64,000 nt of DNA from an uncultured Pseudophaeobacter sp. (GCA_905479575.1 CAJQNB010000035.1:1-64000), one strand, 5' to 3'. Shown: positions 47,501 through 56,125, numbered from the stretch's first letter. The notes: generated by a model from the letters alone, not told the origin. Program-made: numbers and translations.

Positions 47501-47698
47501 ACCGGCGAGGATGCGCTTTATGATTCCGCAGTGCAGATCGTGATCAAGGACCGCAAATGTTCGACCTCCTATATTCAGCGCAAGCTGGCCATCGGCTATA
47601 ACAAAGCCGCGCGCCTGGTGGAGCAGATGGAGGACGAGGGTCTGGTCTCTCCGGCCAACCACGTGGGCAAACGGGAAATCCTGGTGCCGGAGCAGTAA
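44585..47698 (+). CDS. ftsK: FtsK DNA translocase
   Basis: FtsK pumps chromosome termini through the division septum and activates XerCD. The 1037-residue product has an N-terminal membrane domain with four helices in the first about 220 residues and a variable Pro/Ala-rich linker (about 225-560). A motor domain follows with Walker A GTTGSGKS and Walker [16 protein letters not shown]. The C-terminal winged-helix gamma domain ([20 protein letters not shown]) reads the KOPS sites. It is followed by a terminator and lolA. Confidence 0.97.
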   Translation: MAFQTRSRDPLLDSSMQAAIEKRGKELIGIFLIALGLLVAAMVGSYTPDDPNWMVSTDAPVQNWMGRPGASIAAPLFLIVGWAAWSLALTPLAWGLRFLFHSGEERVLGRMIFAPVLLAVASIYAATLVPDADWKTTHSFGLGGLFGDTVMGALLTLLPVSSHFAVKLMSLLMAIGMLSLGAFVAGFSREEINRAGRYLTLGFVLIYGGIASLLGRGATSGFRAAMTLREQRRAAKLQAEEEAWIAEDTEAQMFESYPQGGDAEARLGDDDFVVEKPEKTSLFSRVPGLMRRSDPDDIPDQMPEPELVENAQTGEALLSGDARISEKIASAVRIRRAATQAAASNDADLPLTKGRGKRAEPLLFNPNAATNGLPPEPPLTATPAIPAAPGATASMAAFVPSAPELQAGQGYDATPVATGPADTGPEYAEPTADHAEAETATMEPSAAMGMPSELAPDRVVSEELPAGRVINREFGAPASPAAAQQAPEPVEYDIPVATPRKAVVEQPQRKPVQPSTRAKAEAQPGLAFEESASDFELPPLSLLSHPSGVERHHLSDEALEENARMLEVVLDDYGVKGEIVSVRPGPVVTMYELEPAPGLKASRVIGLSDDIARSMSALSARVSTVPGRTVIGIELPNEKREMVNFREILSSRDYGDGTQNLPLALGKDIGGSSMVADLAKMPHLLIAGTTGSGKSVAINTMILSLLYKLSPDECRLIMIDPKMLELSVYDGIPHLLSPVVTDPKKAVVALKWVVGEMEDRYRKMSKMGVRNIAGYNGRVKEALEKGEMFSRTVQTGFDDDTGEPVFETDEFAPEALPYIVVIVDEMADLMMVAGKEIEACIQRLAQMARASGIHLIMATQRPSVDVITGTIKANFPTRISFQVTSKIDSRTILGEMGAEQLLGMGDMLYMAGGAKITRCHGPFVSDEEVEEVVNHLKQFGPPEYMGGVVEGPDDDKAENIDAVLGLNTGGNTTGEDALYDSAVQIVIKDRKCSTSYIQRKLAIGYNKAARLVEQMEDEGLVSPANHVGKREILVPEQ

Positions 47699-47736
47699 GG
47701 CTGGGTGAAAATCGGCTTTCCCAATCAAGAAACCGC

Positions 47737-47773
47737 GAGGTCGGCCCGCAAGCGGGGCGGCCTCTTTTCTTTT
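47737..47773 (+). terminator. Rho-independent terminator between ftsK and lolA
   Basis: GAGGTCGGCCCGC and GCGGGGCGGCCTC form a 13-bp stem with one mismatch and a 2-base loop, followed by TTTTCTTTT. Confidence 0.88.
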
Positions 47774-47798
47774 CCGCTCCAAGGATTATCTAACGCAT

Positions 47799-48401
47799 AT
47801 GAAAAAACTTCTTTGTATCTTGGCGCTGGGCGTCACAGCGTCGCTGTCCGGCACTCTGGCCTGGGCTGACGAAAAGCTGAGCCTGGATGAGATTTCCGGC
47901 TATCTGAACGAGATGAAGACCGCCACGGCGAGCTTTACCCAGATCAATGATGATGGGTCGCTGACCACCGGCAAGCTCTATCTGCACCGTCCGGGCCGGA
48001 TGCGGTTTGAATATGATGGGACCGATGGTGGCACAGTTGTGGCCGGCGCAGGCGCGGTGCGCATTCACGACCCCAAATCCAATCAACCGCCCGAGACCTT
48101 CCCACTACGCCGCACTCCGCTGTCGATCATCCTGGCCAAGCGGGTCAATCTGGATCAGGCCAATATGGTTGTCGGCCACGGCTTTGACGGCACCTCGACG
48201 GTGGTGCAGGCTCAGGACCCGGAAAACCCGGACTACGGCAGTCTGGAGCTGATGTTCACGGATGCGCCGGTGGAGTTGCGCAAATGGGTGGTACATGACG
48301 GGGCCGGGGGCAAGACCACCGTGATCCTTGGTGCGCTGGAAACCGGGATGCGCCTGCCCTCAACCCTGTTCAGCGCCGGTGGCGGTGGCAATTCACCCTA
48401 G
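47799..48401 (+). CDS. lolA: Outer-membrane lipoprotein carrier protein LolA
   Basis: LolA ferries lipoproteins across the periplasm from the LolCDE complex to LolB. The 200-residue product has a signal peptide ending TLAWADE. The mature part covers the expected half-barrel, with the family pattern ATASFTQINDDGSLTTGKLY and RPGRMRFEYD. AAGGAT lies about 12 bases before the ATG. Gene order ftsK-lolA is widespread in alphaproteobacteria. Confidence 0.93.
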   Translation: MKKLLCILALGVTASLSGTLAWADEKLSLDEISGYLNEMKTATASFTQINDDGSLTTGKLYLHRPGRMRFEYDGTDGGTVVAGAGAVRIHDPKSNQPPETFPLRRTPLSIILAKRVNLDQANMVVGHGFDGTSTVVQAQDPENPDYGSLELMFTDAPVELRKWVVHDGAGGKTTVILGALETGMRLPSTLFSAGGGGNSP

Positions 48402-48528
48402 AAACACCAAAGAATGGCCAGGTGAGGCAGAGTGGATATTGCCTTGCGGCGGAAATTCTACATGGGGTCTGCCGAGCTCTCTTTAGATCGTCTTAAGTAT
48501 TTGATTTGTCTATCTGACGGAGGAAAAA

Positions 48529-49155
48529 ATGTCATTTGAAGCTTGGCTGGCATTTACGTTGATATCTGCTGCAAACATCATAACACCAGGTCCTGCGATC
48601 TTGAATACGATCCGACGGGCCGCGCAACTTGGCTTCAAACAATGCCTGCCGACGATTGCTGCAAACGCGGCCGGTCTCGCTGTCGCGGGTTTTGCATGTG
48701 CGTTCGGCGTCGCCGCATTTGTTCTTGCCTCTGAGTGGCTGTGGTTCCTGTTTCGCTGGGCGGGGGTGCTCTATCTTGCCTATTTGGGGCTGCGCCTGAT
48801 TTTTGTCCGCGAAACGCTTGACCTTGGCCAGTCAGCATCCGCGCCACCATCCGTATCGACCCGGACATTGTTTCTGGAGGCGTTCACTCTGGCCGTGTCC
48901 AATCCCAAGGCGGTTCTTTTTTATGTGGCGATCTTTCCGCAAGTCATTCAGCCGGACGCGCCAGCCGGGCCGCAGGCGCTGGTGCTGGTGTCCACCTATT
49001 GTGCGATATCCCTCGCCTCGCTGACGACCTATGCGGCACTAGCGGGGGTGTTGCGGGCACGCTTTCTGACACAGTCCAGATACCGAGGGTTTCGGATTCT
49101 GTCTGGGATGCTGCTTTTGGGGTTTGCCGGAAAGCTGGCAAAAGAAGTTCGCTAG
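48529..49155 (+). CDS. LysE/RhtB family amino-acid exporter
   Basis: The 208-residue product is an inner-membrane exporter with about six helices and the family start MSFEAWLAFTLISAANIITP, followed by PGPAILN. NPKAVLFYVAIFPQ is a hallmark of the RhtB branch. Such proteins expel homoserine, threonine, lysine or similar compounds. GGAGG is well placed before the ATG. A paralogue of the same family lies at 56.8 kb. Substrate unknown. Confidence 0.9.
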   Translation: MSFEAWLAFTLISAANIITPGPAILNTIRRAAQLGFKQCLPTIAANAAGLAVAGFACAFGVAAFVLASEWLWFLFRWAGVLYLAYLGLRLIFVRETLDLGQSASAPPSVSTRTLFLEAFTLAVSNPKAVLFYVAIFPQVIQPDAPAGPQALVLVSTYCAISLASLTTYAALAGVLRARFLTQSRYRGFRILSGMLLLGFAGKLAKEVR

Positions 49156-49221
49156 ATCTCAGGCGCCGAGCTGCCGTTCTAAGCAGTGCGGAGAACGACA
49201 GCCTGGTGTGTGTGACCTAGA

Positions 49222-49809
49222 TCAGCGGGCGCGACGGCAGGTGGCAAGCTGGGCCTGGTACATCTGCGAGCGGGCTTCGACCTTGCTGGCGACCCGCAGC
49301 AGCCAGGTTTTTGCTTTGTAGGTTCCGCGTGCATAGCCGGTGTGACCGTCGTGATAGGCTAGGTACTGGTTGCGCGCGTCGTAAAGCGGGATGCTGTTCT
49401 TCTCGAGGCTTTTGTTCATATACCAGCCCATAAAATCGGTGGCGTCCTCGATCCGGTCGCGTTTGGCGCGGCGCCGTCCGGTGTCGCGTTTGTAATCCTC
49501 CCAGGTGCCGTCCAAAGCCTGGCCATAGCCATAGGCGCTGGATTGCCGCCCCATGGGGATCACCCCCAGCAGGTATTTGTGCGGGGTGCGGGCATTACCG
49601 CGGAATGCGCTTTCCTGATGGATGGTGGCCATTTGCACATGGATGGGCACGCCCCAGCGGCGCTCGGTGGCGCGAAAGGCGTGCAGGTATTTGGGCCGCT
49701 CCTTGATGATGGCGCACGCGTTTTCCAGATTGCGGGGTGGGGTATTGGGACCACCTCCGCAGGATGCGACAACCAGAAGAAGGGCGAGTACGACGATGAT
49801 TCTGCTCAT
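49222..49809 (-). CDS. Lytic transglycosylase-like lipoprotein (SLT family)
   Basis: The 195-residue product is a lipoprotein: signal peptide with lipobox VVASC (Cys17). The domain resembles soluble lytic transglycosylases, with the catalytic Glu in QMATIHQESAFRGNA and an AYGYGQALDGTW motif. It should cleave the glycan strands of peptidoglycan at the outer-membrane side. The C-terminus is basic. It has no adjacent partner; the next reverse gene upstream is an AEC carrier. Confidence 0.88.
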   Translation of the reverse strand: MSRIIVVLALLLVVASCGGGPNTPPRNLENACAIIKERPKYLHAFRATERRWGVPIHVQMATIHQESAFRGNARTPHKYLLGVIPMGRQSSAYGYGQALDGTWEDYKRDTGRRRAKRDRIEDATDFMGWYMNKSLEKNSIPLYDARNQYLAYHDGHTGYARGTYKAKTWLLRVASKVEARSQMYQAQLATCRRAR

Positions 49810-49869
49810 TGCCTCTGCCTATTCGTTATATTTTTTTGTCATTCTAGCTTGTTTGGCCATCCGTGAAAA

Positions 49870-50757
49870 TCACAAATCAATCAAAAGTGACAGCACCAGC
49901 GGCAGGGCCGCAATCGCCATCAGGGTCGAGACCACCACAAGCCCGGCAACCGCTTCTGCATCAGCACCGAATTTTTCGGCCAGCAGATAGGAGGTGACGG
50001 CGACGGGGGTGGCCAGTTGCAGAACCAACACGCCAAAGGCGATCTGGTCGAGGCCAAAGGCCCAGCCCAACCCCCAGCCAATGGCGACACTGGCGATGAG
50101 CTTGGCAAGAGACAGCAAAACCGCCAGCCCAGTTTTGCCCGGCGTCAACCGGGCGATGGCCACGCCCAATGTGATCAGCATCATGGGGATGGCCATTTGG
50201 CCAATGAGATCCAGCGCATTGGTCAAGAATTTGGGGGTCTGCCAGTCTTGCCACAAAAACAGCGCGCCCAGCAAAGTGGCCCAAACCATTGGTTCGCGCA
50301 GGGCCTTGGCGCCGCCGCCCTTACCCGCCACCAAGGACAGGCCGAGGGTAAAGGACAACACCGCCGATACGGCCAACATGACCACCGCATAGCCAAGGCC
50401 CGCCTCGCCAAATGCAAACAGGGCCAAGGGGATGCCAAGATTGCCGGTATTGCCAAAAATGAAAGGCGCCAGATAGGTTTGCCGGTTCAGGCGTCCCGTT
50501 TTGATCAGCACCGAACCCACCAGGGCGAGCAATACATGGCCCAAAATGGCAGCGATAACAAAGACCCCAAGCGCAGACTTGTCGAGCTCGGTTTTCATCA
50601 AGGCAGTGAAGATGAGTGCCGGGACCGCAAGGGTCATTGCTAGGCGGGTGACAAACTGAATGCGGTATTCAAATCCCAGTTTCACCCAGGCAAAACCGAC
50701 ACCCGCGAGCAGGAAAACGGGGGCGGTAATTTCAAGCACTGTTAAGGCCAGGTTCAC
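49870..50757 (-). CDS. AEC family transporter (auxin-efflux carrier type)
   Basis: The 295-residue product has about ten hydrophobic helices and belongs to the AEC/MleP family of carriers that move small organic acids, for example malate or malonate. Family features are GNTGNLGIPLALFAFGE and a C-terminal half QMAIPMMLITLGVAIARL. The substrate is unknown. The ATG is 86 bases from the divergent hspQ start. Confidence 0.9.
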   Translation of the reverse strand: MNLALTVLEITAPVFLLAGVGFAWVKLGFEYRIQFVTRLAMTLAVPALIFTALMKTELDKSALGVFVIAAILGHVLLALVGSVLIKTGRLNRQTYLAPFIFGNTGNLGIPLALFAFGEAGLGYAVVMLAVSAVLSFTLGLSLVAGKGGGAKALREPMVWATLLGALFLWQDWQTPKFLTNALDLIGQMAIPMMLITLGVAIARLTPGKTGLAVLLSLAKLIASVAIGWGLGWAFGLDQIAFGVLVLQLATPVAVTSYLLAEKFGADAEAVAGLVVVSTLMAIAALPLVLSLLIDL

Positions 50758-50842
50758 AGACTGTTTCCTCGAAAATTTGTCTCAAGAGTTGGACATCTGC
50801 CAGTGTTTCACGTTAGTAACAAGTCACGGAGACAGTCTGCCA

Positions 50843-51169
50843 ATGCTAAGAACACGTGCAAAATATAATCTGGGACAGGTTGTCCGTCATCGAAAACACC
50901 CGTTTCGCGGTGTGGTCTTTGACGTCGATCCAGAGTTCGAGAACACGGAAGAGTGGTATGAAGCCATTCCCGAAGACAGCCGTCCGGTGCGGGATCAGCC
51001 GTTCTACCATCTGCTGGCAGAGAATGATCAGACCTACTATGTGGCCTATGTCTCTGAGCAGAATCTGGTTGCGGATTATTCCGGTGAGCCAATCAGCCAC
51101 CCGGACTTGCCAGAGATGTTTGATCAGTTTGATGGGGCGGCCTACGCCTTGCAGTATCAGCTCAACTGA
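50843..51169 (+). CDS. hspQ: Heat shock protein HspQ
   Basis: HspQ (YccV) modulates Lon-type proteolysis and stabilises or marks proteins for degradation under heat stress. The 108-residue product matches the family throughout: KYNLGQVVRHRKHPFRGVVF, EWYEAIPEDSRPVRDQPFYH and LVADYSGEPISHP. An open frame upstream extends beyond the ATG but is not family-like. No clear RpoH promoter was recognised in the 85-base gap. A terminator follows further downstream. Confidence 0.95.
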   Translation: MLRTRAKYNLGQVVRHRKHPFRGVVFDVDPEFENTEEWYEAIPEDSRPVRDQPFYHLLAENDQTYYVAYVSEQNLVADYSGEPISHPDLPEMFDQFDGAAYALQYQLN

Positions 51170-51342
51170 ACGTCCCCGGATCGACGATCCGCTTTTCTAT
51201 CACTCGTTTTGAAACCTGGCTCCGGCCGTGGTCCCCCTCTTCTCGGGCGGGTTCTGATACAGGTCGCGCTTGGCCGACCTGTCAGGTGTTTTGCTGGACT
51301 TCTGGCTGGCAATTTCACGACTGGCAATTGCACGGGTGTTTT

Positions 51343-51383
51343 ACCCGCACCGACCCCCAGGTCCGGCGCGGGTGCGCGTTTTT
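51343..51383 (+). terminator. Probable terminator between hspQ and ggt
   Basis: ACCCGC pairs with GCGGGT, with further partial pairing inside, followed by GCGCG and TTTTT. It sits 30 bases before the convergent ggt stop, so it likely serves hspQ. Confidence 0.55.
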
Positions 51384-51413
51384 CAATACGTCTTGGTCAA
51401 CGGTCGGCTAGCC

Positions 51414-52991
51414 TCAATAGCCGAGGGCGCAGCCATCCTTGCGCGGGTCGCTGCCACCTTCCAACAGCCCATCAGGGTGGATCTTGATCGCCTGAGCGCC
51501 GCCAATGGCGGTGTCCGGGATTTCAACCTTATGACCCAGATCGCTCAGGTCTTGCCGCGTTTGATCGCTGTAGCCCTGTTCAACTTTGAGAACGCCGTTA
51601 TCGGAGAAGCTGCGGGGGGCATCAATTGCGGTCTGCGCATCCATGCCAAAGTCCTGCAGGTTGGATACAAACCGGGCATGGCCATTGGGCTGATAGGCCC
51701 CACCCATCACCCCAAAGGGCATCATCACCCGTCCCTGATGCCGGAGCATGCCTGGGATGATTGTGTGCATTGGGCGCTTGCCACCTGCCAATTCGTTTGG
51801 GTGCCCCTGCTGAAGGGTAAAGCCGGCGCCCCGGTTTTGCAGCAGGATGCCGAATTTCTCAGAGGCAAGGCCCGAGCCAAAGCCATGAAAGATCGAGTAG
51901 ATCAGCGAGACTGACATGCGATCTTTGTCCACCACGGTGATATAGATGGTGTCTTTGTGGATGGCTTCGGTAAGCGGAGCGGCAGCAGCCATGGCGCGCT
52001 TTGGGTCAATAAGCGCTGCAAGTCGGCTGGCTGTTTCGGGCGACAGCATATGGTCGAGCCGCTGCATATGCGCCGGGTCAGCCAGAAACCGGTTGCGTGC
52101 ATCATAGGCCAGCTTGGCGGCTTCGGCCTCGATATGGGCGCGTTGGGCGCCCAGAGGGTCCAGGGCTGCGATGTCAAAATGTGAGAGGATATTGAGCATC
52201 AGCAAGGCGGTCGCCCCCTGACCGTTGGGGGGATGCTCAACCAGATCAACGCCTTTGTAGTTGGCCGAAACCGGGGTGACCCGGTCGCAGGCGGCGGCGG
52301 AAAAATCTGCCACCTGGTGGGTACCTCCCGCGGCCTGAAGTGTCGCAACCATGTCTTCGGCGATTTCACCGGTGTAAAAGGCATCGCGGCCATCGCGCGC
52401 GATGCGGCGCAGGACTTCGGCCTGGCCGGGGGCACGAAAGATCTGGCCAACCTTCGGAGCCTTGCCATCAAAGAGGTAAGCCTCGCGGGCCGCGCCCTGC
52501 AGGGTGGCGGCATCATTCGCCCAGTCAAAGGCAACACGTGGCGCCACCGGGACGCCGGTTTCTGCATACTGAATGGCGGGGGCAAGCAGGGCATCCAGGC
52601 CAAGCTTGCCTTCGGTTTCCGCGAGATGGCAGAAGGTCTCGATCGCGGTGGGAATGGTGACGGCATCGGCGCTTTGCAACGGGACGCTGGTCAGGCCCTG
52701 ATCCCGCAGAGCCTGGGCCGTGGCACCTGCCGGTGCCCGCCCCGAACCATTCACCGCCTGAATTTCATCGCTGTCGCTGCGTGAAAAGAGCACAAAGCAA
52801 TCGCCGCCAATCCCGGTCATTTGTGGCTCGCATATGCCGAGAAGAACAGCCCCGGCAATGGCGGCATCCATGGCGTTTCCGCCGCGTTTCAACACATCAA
52901 TAGCAGCGCCAGCTGCCAGCGGGTGCGATGTTGCACAGAGACCGTTCTGGGCAAAGACGGCAGAACGTCCGGGAGATTGAAAGTTGCGCAT
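51414..52991 (-). CDS. ggt: Gamma-glutamyltransferase family protein
   Basis: The 525-residue product is an Ntn-hydrolase precursor that would self-cleave before the Thr nucleophile in DTIYITVVDKDRMSVSLI. Glutathione-binding segments GSGLASEKFGILLQNRGAGF and the N-terminal HPLAAGAAIDVLKRGGNAMD are complete. No signal peptide is seen (MRNFQSPGRSAVFAQ), so it may be a cytoplasmic member whose substrate differs from glutathione. The nucleophile is preceded by acidic residues as expected. Promoter must lie in the gap to 53.3 kb. Confidence 0.9.
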   Translation of the reverse strand: MRNFQSPGRSAVFAQNGLCATSHPLAAGAAIDVLKRGGNAMDAAIAGAVLLGICEPQMTGIGGDCFVLFSRSDSDEIQAVNGSGRAPAGATAQALRDQGLTSVPLQSADAVTIPTAIETFCHLAETEGKLGLDALLAPAIQYAETGVPVAPRVAFDWANDAATLQGAAREAYLFDGKAPKVGQIFRAPGQAEVLRRIARDGRDAFYTGEIAEDMVATLQAAGGTHQVADFSAAACDRVTPVSANYKGVDLVEHPPNGQGATALLMLNILSHFDIAALDPLGAQRAHIEAEAAKLAYDARNRFLADPAHMQRLDHMLSPETASRLAALIDPKRAMAAAAPLTEAIHKDTIYITVVDKDRMSVSLIYSIFHGFGSGLASEKFGILLQNRGAGFTLQQGHPNELAGGKRPMHTIIPGMLRHQGRVMMPFGVMGGAYQPNGHARFVSNLQDFGMDAQTAIDAPRSFSDNGVLKVEQGYSDQTRQDLSDLGHKVEIPDTAIGGAQAIKIHPDGLLEGGSDPRKDGCALGY

Positions 52992-53339
52992 TGACCGACC
53001 ACTCCTGTTAGGCTGCCCGGCAAAGTAGTGACCCTGATTGAAATGACAATGAGATTTTGTGATTCCGCGGGGTGATACGCAGCCCTGCGGGGCGCAATCT
53101 GGGAGGTCTGGTGGGAGGTCTGGACTGAGGAGGAGGATTGTCCCTGGCGTCGTACGATCGGTGGGGGCTTGGATGTCCGACGCCAGGAGAAGCTATGTCA
53201 GCTACGGGTTAATCAATGCCTGAGACCTGGGGCGAGAGTGGGCCGGAAATGTGGTGCTTTTGCGGCGCGGGTTCACCCCGTGCCCCGCTCTTGCGTGATC
53301 CAATGATCTGAGCTGAGGCTTGCTTGTATGGCTCATCAG
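52992..53339. other. Intergenic region with tandem and inverted repeats
   Basis: This 348-base gap lies upstream of ggt and downstream of the anti-sigma kinase gene. It holds a 12-base tandem repeat (53101-53112 and 53113-53124, GGGAGGTCTGGT/A) and the perfect 9-bp inverted repeat CTGGCGTCG/CGACGCCAG (53144-53152 and 53178-53186) with a 25-base loop. No coding frame of quality was seen. Confidence 0.5.
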
Positions 53340-53777
53340 CTAATTTTGTTTGGCCTGCATATCAAAAAACAGCGACAACTGGTTGCTGTCGGCCTGTCTT
53401 TCGTAGTGCAGGCGACAGGTTAGCGCACGAATAAGATGCCAGCCAAATCCCCCCTCCGGCAGCGTCTCCATGGGGCCGCTGATATCAGCGGGCAGGCCGA
53501 CTGGCAGCTCGCCGTTGGGCAGCGGAGGGCCGGTGTCGCTGATGCAAATTTGCAGTTCGTCCGGCGACAGATCGCATTGGATATAGATTTCGCCGTCTGA
53601 GAGGTCAGAATAGGCGTGCTCTACGATGTTGTTGACAGCTTCTGCCAGGGCTATTTGCACATCTCCGGCCCGGTTCACCGGCAGATCAATATCGCGCAGT
53701 TGTTGCATTACCGCCGAGATACAGGATCTGGCGCCTTGTTCGGTTGCTTTGAACGAACATGCAAAAGTCTCAGCCAT
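53340..53777 (-). CDS. RsbW-like anti-sigma factor serine kinase
   Basis: The 145-residue product is a HATPase_c single-domain protein. The N box is ALAEAVNNIVEHAYSD, the G1 box CISDTGPPLP and the G2 region EGGFGWHLIRALT. Such proteins phosphorylate STAS antagonists or sequester sigma factors in partner switching. It is downstream of the STAS gene, separated by 43 bases. Neither a sigma factor nor a PP2C phosphatase gene is visible nearby. Confidence 0.9.
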   Translation of the reverse strand: MAETFACSFKATEQGARSCISAVMQQLRDIDLPVNRAGDVQIALAEAVNNIVEHAYSDLSDGEIYIQCDLSPDELQICISDTGPPLPNGELPVGLPADISGPMETLPEGGFGWHLIRALTCRLHYERQADSNQLSLFFDMQAKQN

Positions 53778-53820
53778 TCATTTCTCGCTTCCCGCCCCTA
53801 TGCGGTCGGTTGGACAGAAC

Positions 53821-54159
53821 TCAGGTGTTATTTGCACTGACAGCGTCATTCAAAGAGGCGTAGAGATTGAAAATTGTATCCATGCGGGTCAGGCGAAATA
53901 CTTTTTCTACCATTGGTGTGGGCCCAGCCAGGTCCAGACGGCGGTCGCGCCCCAATTGCTTCATGGCGGCGACAATGGCGCCCAATCCGCTGGAGTCGAT
54001 GAACTGTACCAGTGACAGGTCCAAAATGACGCGGTCAGGTCCGCTTTCGGTCTCTGACCGCATGTCTTCTTTGAATTGAATTGCCATGGCTGCATCGATG
54101 CGATCCGCATTTACAGTCACAATTTGTGCACCATTGGCCTCTGTACTTGTCAGGCTCAT
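53821..54159 (-). CDS. STAS-domain anti-sigma factor antagonist
   Basis: The 112-residue product is a single STAS domain, with the phosphorylatable Ser in LVQFIDSSGLGAI. Family members are phosphorylated by the RsbW-like kinase and, when dephosphorylated, free the sigma factor. Start MSLTSTEANG is chosen over a frame that runs 9 residues further. The next gene downstream is its likely kinase. The upstream gene is the divergent thiolase. Confidence 0.92.
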   Translation of the reverse strand: MSLTSTEANGAQIVTVNADRIDAAMAIQFKEDMRSETESGPDRVILDLSLVQFIDSSGLGAIVAAMKQLGRDRRLDLAGPTPMVEKVFRLTRMDTIFNLYASLNDAVSANNT

Positions 54160-54259
54160 AGTGATCCCCCAGGAAAGTTGTCTCAACGTATTTATACCAG
54201 TCTAGACCTCAATCCTTAGCATTCAGTATGTTTATTGGCGACGATTGGAGGAATATCTG

Positions 54260-55432
54260 ATGAAAAATGTTGTGATTGCCGGCGCGGCGCGCACCCCTAT
54301 GGGTGGATTTCAGGGGGTCTTTGAAGCCCTGCCCGCATCTGAGCTGGGCGGGGTCGCCATCAAGGCGGCGCTGGAAGGGGCCGGCGCCAAGACCGTTGAT
54401 GAGGTGCTGATGGGCTGCGTTTTGCCAGCAGGACAGGGCCAGGCGCCCGCACGGCAGGCAGGTTTTGCCGCCGGGCTTGGTGAAGAGGTTCCGGCAACCA
54501 CGCTCAACAAGATGTGTGGCTCGGGCATGAAAGCGGCAATGATCGCCTATGACCAGATCGCCCTGGGACAAACTGACACGGTTGTTGCTGGCGGTATGGA
54601 GAGCATGACAAATGCGCCCTATTTGCTGCCAAATCAGCGTAGTGGCGCGCGAATCGGGCATGGCCAGGTCATTGACCACATGTTCCTGGATGGGCTGGAG
54701 GACGCCTACGACAAAGGCCGCCTGATGGGCACCTTTGCCGAGGACTGCGCCGAACACTACCAGTTCACCCGCGAAGCACAGGATGACTATGCGCTAAAGT
54801 CGCTCTCCAATGCTTTGGCTGCGCAAGAAAGCGGAGCTTTTGAGGGTGAAATTGCCAGTGTTACGATGAAAACGCGGAAAGGCGAAACCACCAGCGCAGC
54901 TGATGAGCAGCCCGGCAATGCCCGTCCCGAAAAGATCCCAACACTGAAACCGGCCTTCCGCAAGGACGGCACCGTGACTGCGGCGAATGCCTCGTCGATT
55001 TCCGATGGGGCGGCGGCTCTGGTTTTGGCCTCGGAAGAGGCGGCAACCACCCAGGGCCTCACTGTGCGGGCCCGCGTTCTGGGCCACGCCAGCCATGCTC
55101 AGGCGCCGGGCTGGTTCACCACTGCGCCGGTTCCTGCCGCCAAAAAACTGCTCGATTCAATTGGCTGGGCCGTAGAGGATGTCGATCTCTGGGAAGTGAA
55201 CGAAGCCTTCGCCGTGGTTCCCATGGCCTTTATGCATGAAATGGGCATCAGCCGTGACAAGGTGAATGTGAACGGCGGCGCCTGTGCGTTGGGCCATCCC
55301 ATTGGCGCATCGGGCGCGCGCATCATTGTGACGCTTCTGAATGCTTTGGAAAAGCGTGGGTTGAAACGCGGCGTTGCGGCGATTTGCATTGGCGGTGGCG
55401 AAGGTACGGCCATTGCCATCGAAGTGGTCTGA
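54260..55432 (+). CDS. Acetyl-CoA C-acetyltransferase (thiolase)
   Basis: The 390-residue product has the acyl-accepting Cys86 in LNKMCGSGMK, the catalytic His in GACALGHPIGASGARI and the second Cys in AICIGGGEGTA. It condenses or cleaves acetoacetyl-CoA, for example in polyhydroxybutyrate or fatty acid metabolism. GGAGG eight bases before the ATG decides the start; a TTG five codons earlier coincides with this site. It is divergent from the STAS gene and followed by a repeat motif and a terminator. Confidence 0.94.
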   Translation: MKNVVIAGAARTPMGGFQGVFEALPASELGGVAIKAALEGAGAKTVDEVLMGCVLPAGQGQAPARQAGFAAGLGEEVPATTLNKMCGSGMKAAMIAYDQIALGQTDTVVAGGMESMTNAPYLLPNQRSGARIGHGQVIDHMFLDGLEDAYDKGRLMGTFAEDCAEHYQFTREAQDDYALKSLSNALAAQESGAFEGEIASVTMKTRKGETTSAADEQPGNARPEKIPTLKPAFRKDGTVTAANASSISDGAAALVLASEEAATTQGLTVRARVLGHASHAQAPGWFTTAPVPAAKKLLDSIGWAVEDVDLWEVNEAFAVVPMAFMHEMGISRDKVNVNGGACALGHPIGASGARIIVTLLNALEKRGLKRGVAAICIGGGEGTAIAIEVV

Positions 55433-55433
55433 T

Positions 55434-55464
55434 TTCCATTTGGACAAAAATATCCTCGGGGATG
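55434..55464 (-). repeat. Short intergenic motif, copy 1 (reverse)
   Basis: On the reverse strand it reads CATCCCCGAGGATATTTTTG followed by TCCAAATGGAAA. It starts 2 bases after the thiolase stop. A similar motif lies in direct orientation at 56.03 kb. Confidence 0.55.
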
Positions 55465-55481
55465 AATTGACCCGGAGGGGC

Positions 55482-55515
55482 AAGAGGGGGCAGAAGAGCC
55501 CCCTCTTTTGCTTTT
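55482..55515 (+). terminator. Rho-independent terminator after thiolase
   Basis: AAGAGGGGGC and GCCCCCTCTT form a perfect 10-bp stem with a 6-base loop, followed by TTGCTTTT. The next gene starts about 15 bases later. Confidence 0.85.
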
Positions 55516-55528
55516 AAAGGACAGTGAC

Positions 55529-55984
55529 ATGGCTGTGGATTACAATACCTTGTCCAAGACACTTGCCTCTCTGACCGAGGGTGAGGATGACACCGTGGCG
55601 CTGATGGCCACTGTTGCCTGCGAATTGCATCACAGCGATGATCGATTTGACTGGACCGGGTTTTACCGCGTTGTCGCGCCTGATCTATTGAAGATCGGCC
55701 CCTATCAGGGCGGCCATGGCTGTTTGCAAATCCCGTTTTCGCGCGGTGTTTGCGGTGCAGCAGCGCGCAGTGGGGAGGCACAGCTGGTGGCGGATGTCGA
55801 CGCTTTCCCCGGGCATATCGCCTGCGCCTCTTCTACCCGGTCTGAGTTGGTGCTGCCGGTGTGGAATGCGGCAGGGCAGTTGATTGCGGTTTTGGATATC
55901 GATAGCGACCAGGCAAATGCCTTTACCCTGGACGACCAGCAGCAATTAGCTGCGATTTTACAGCAGGTATTTGCCAGGGCTTGA
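55529..55984 (+). CDS. msrC: Free methionine-(R)-sulfoxide reductase
   Basis: The 151-residue product is a single GAF domain protein of the fRMsr type, which reduces free methionine R-sulfoxide to repair oxidative damage. All three functional cysteines are present: Cys65 (GGHGCLQI), Cys75 (RGVCGAA) and Cys99 (GHIACAS), with the typical FDWTGFY start and AVLDIDSD end. The start MAVDYNTLSK is preferred over a frame seven residues longer. It lies between two inverted copies of a short motif. Confidence 0.92.
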   Translation: MAVDYNTLSKTLASLTEGEDDTVALMATVACELHHSDDRFDWTGFYRVVAPDLLKIGPYQGGHGCLQIPFSRGVCGAAARSGEAQLVADVDAFPGHIACASSTRSELVLPVWNAAGQLIAVLDIDSDQANAFTLDDQQQLAAILQQVFARA

Positions 55985-56028
55985 GGGAGGCACCCGCAAG
56001 AGGGGCTTTGCCCCTCGGCCTGCGGCCT

Positions 56029-56058
56029 CACCCCAAGGTATTTTTGGAAAGATGAAAG
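56029..56058 (+). repeat. Short intergenic motif, copy 2 (direct)
   Basis: CACCCCAAGGTATTTTTGG followed by AAAGATGAAAG resembles the reverse-strand copy at 55.43-55.46 kb. It sits about 45 bases after the msrC stop, beyond a small AGGGGCTTTGCCCCT hairpin. Confidence 0.5.
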
Positions 56059-56125
56059 CCGAAAGGGCGCGCGCCTGTTCGCGCCGTCTTTTGGAGCCCA
56101 TTGCTACGACGGGGCTGCGAGGGAT

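Noticed and set aside
46793-47782. Reverse open frame opposite the FtsK motor domain
   Set aside because: It is antisense to conserved Walker motifs and gives a His/Gly-rich translation.
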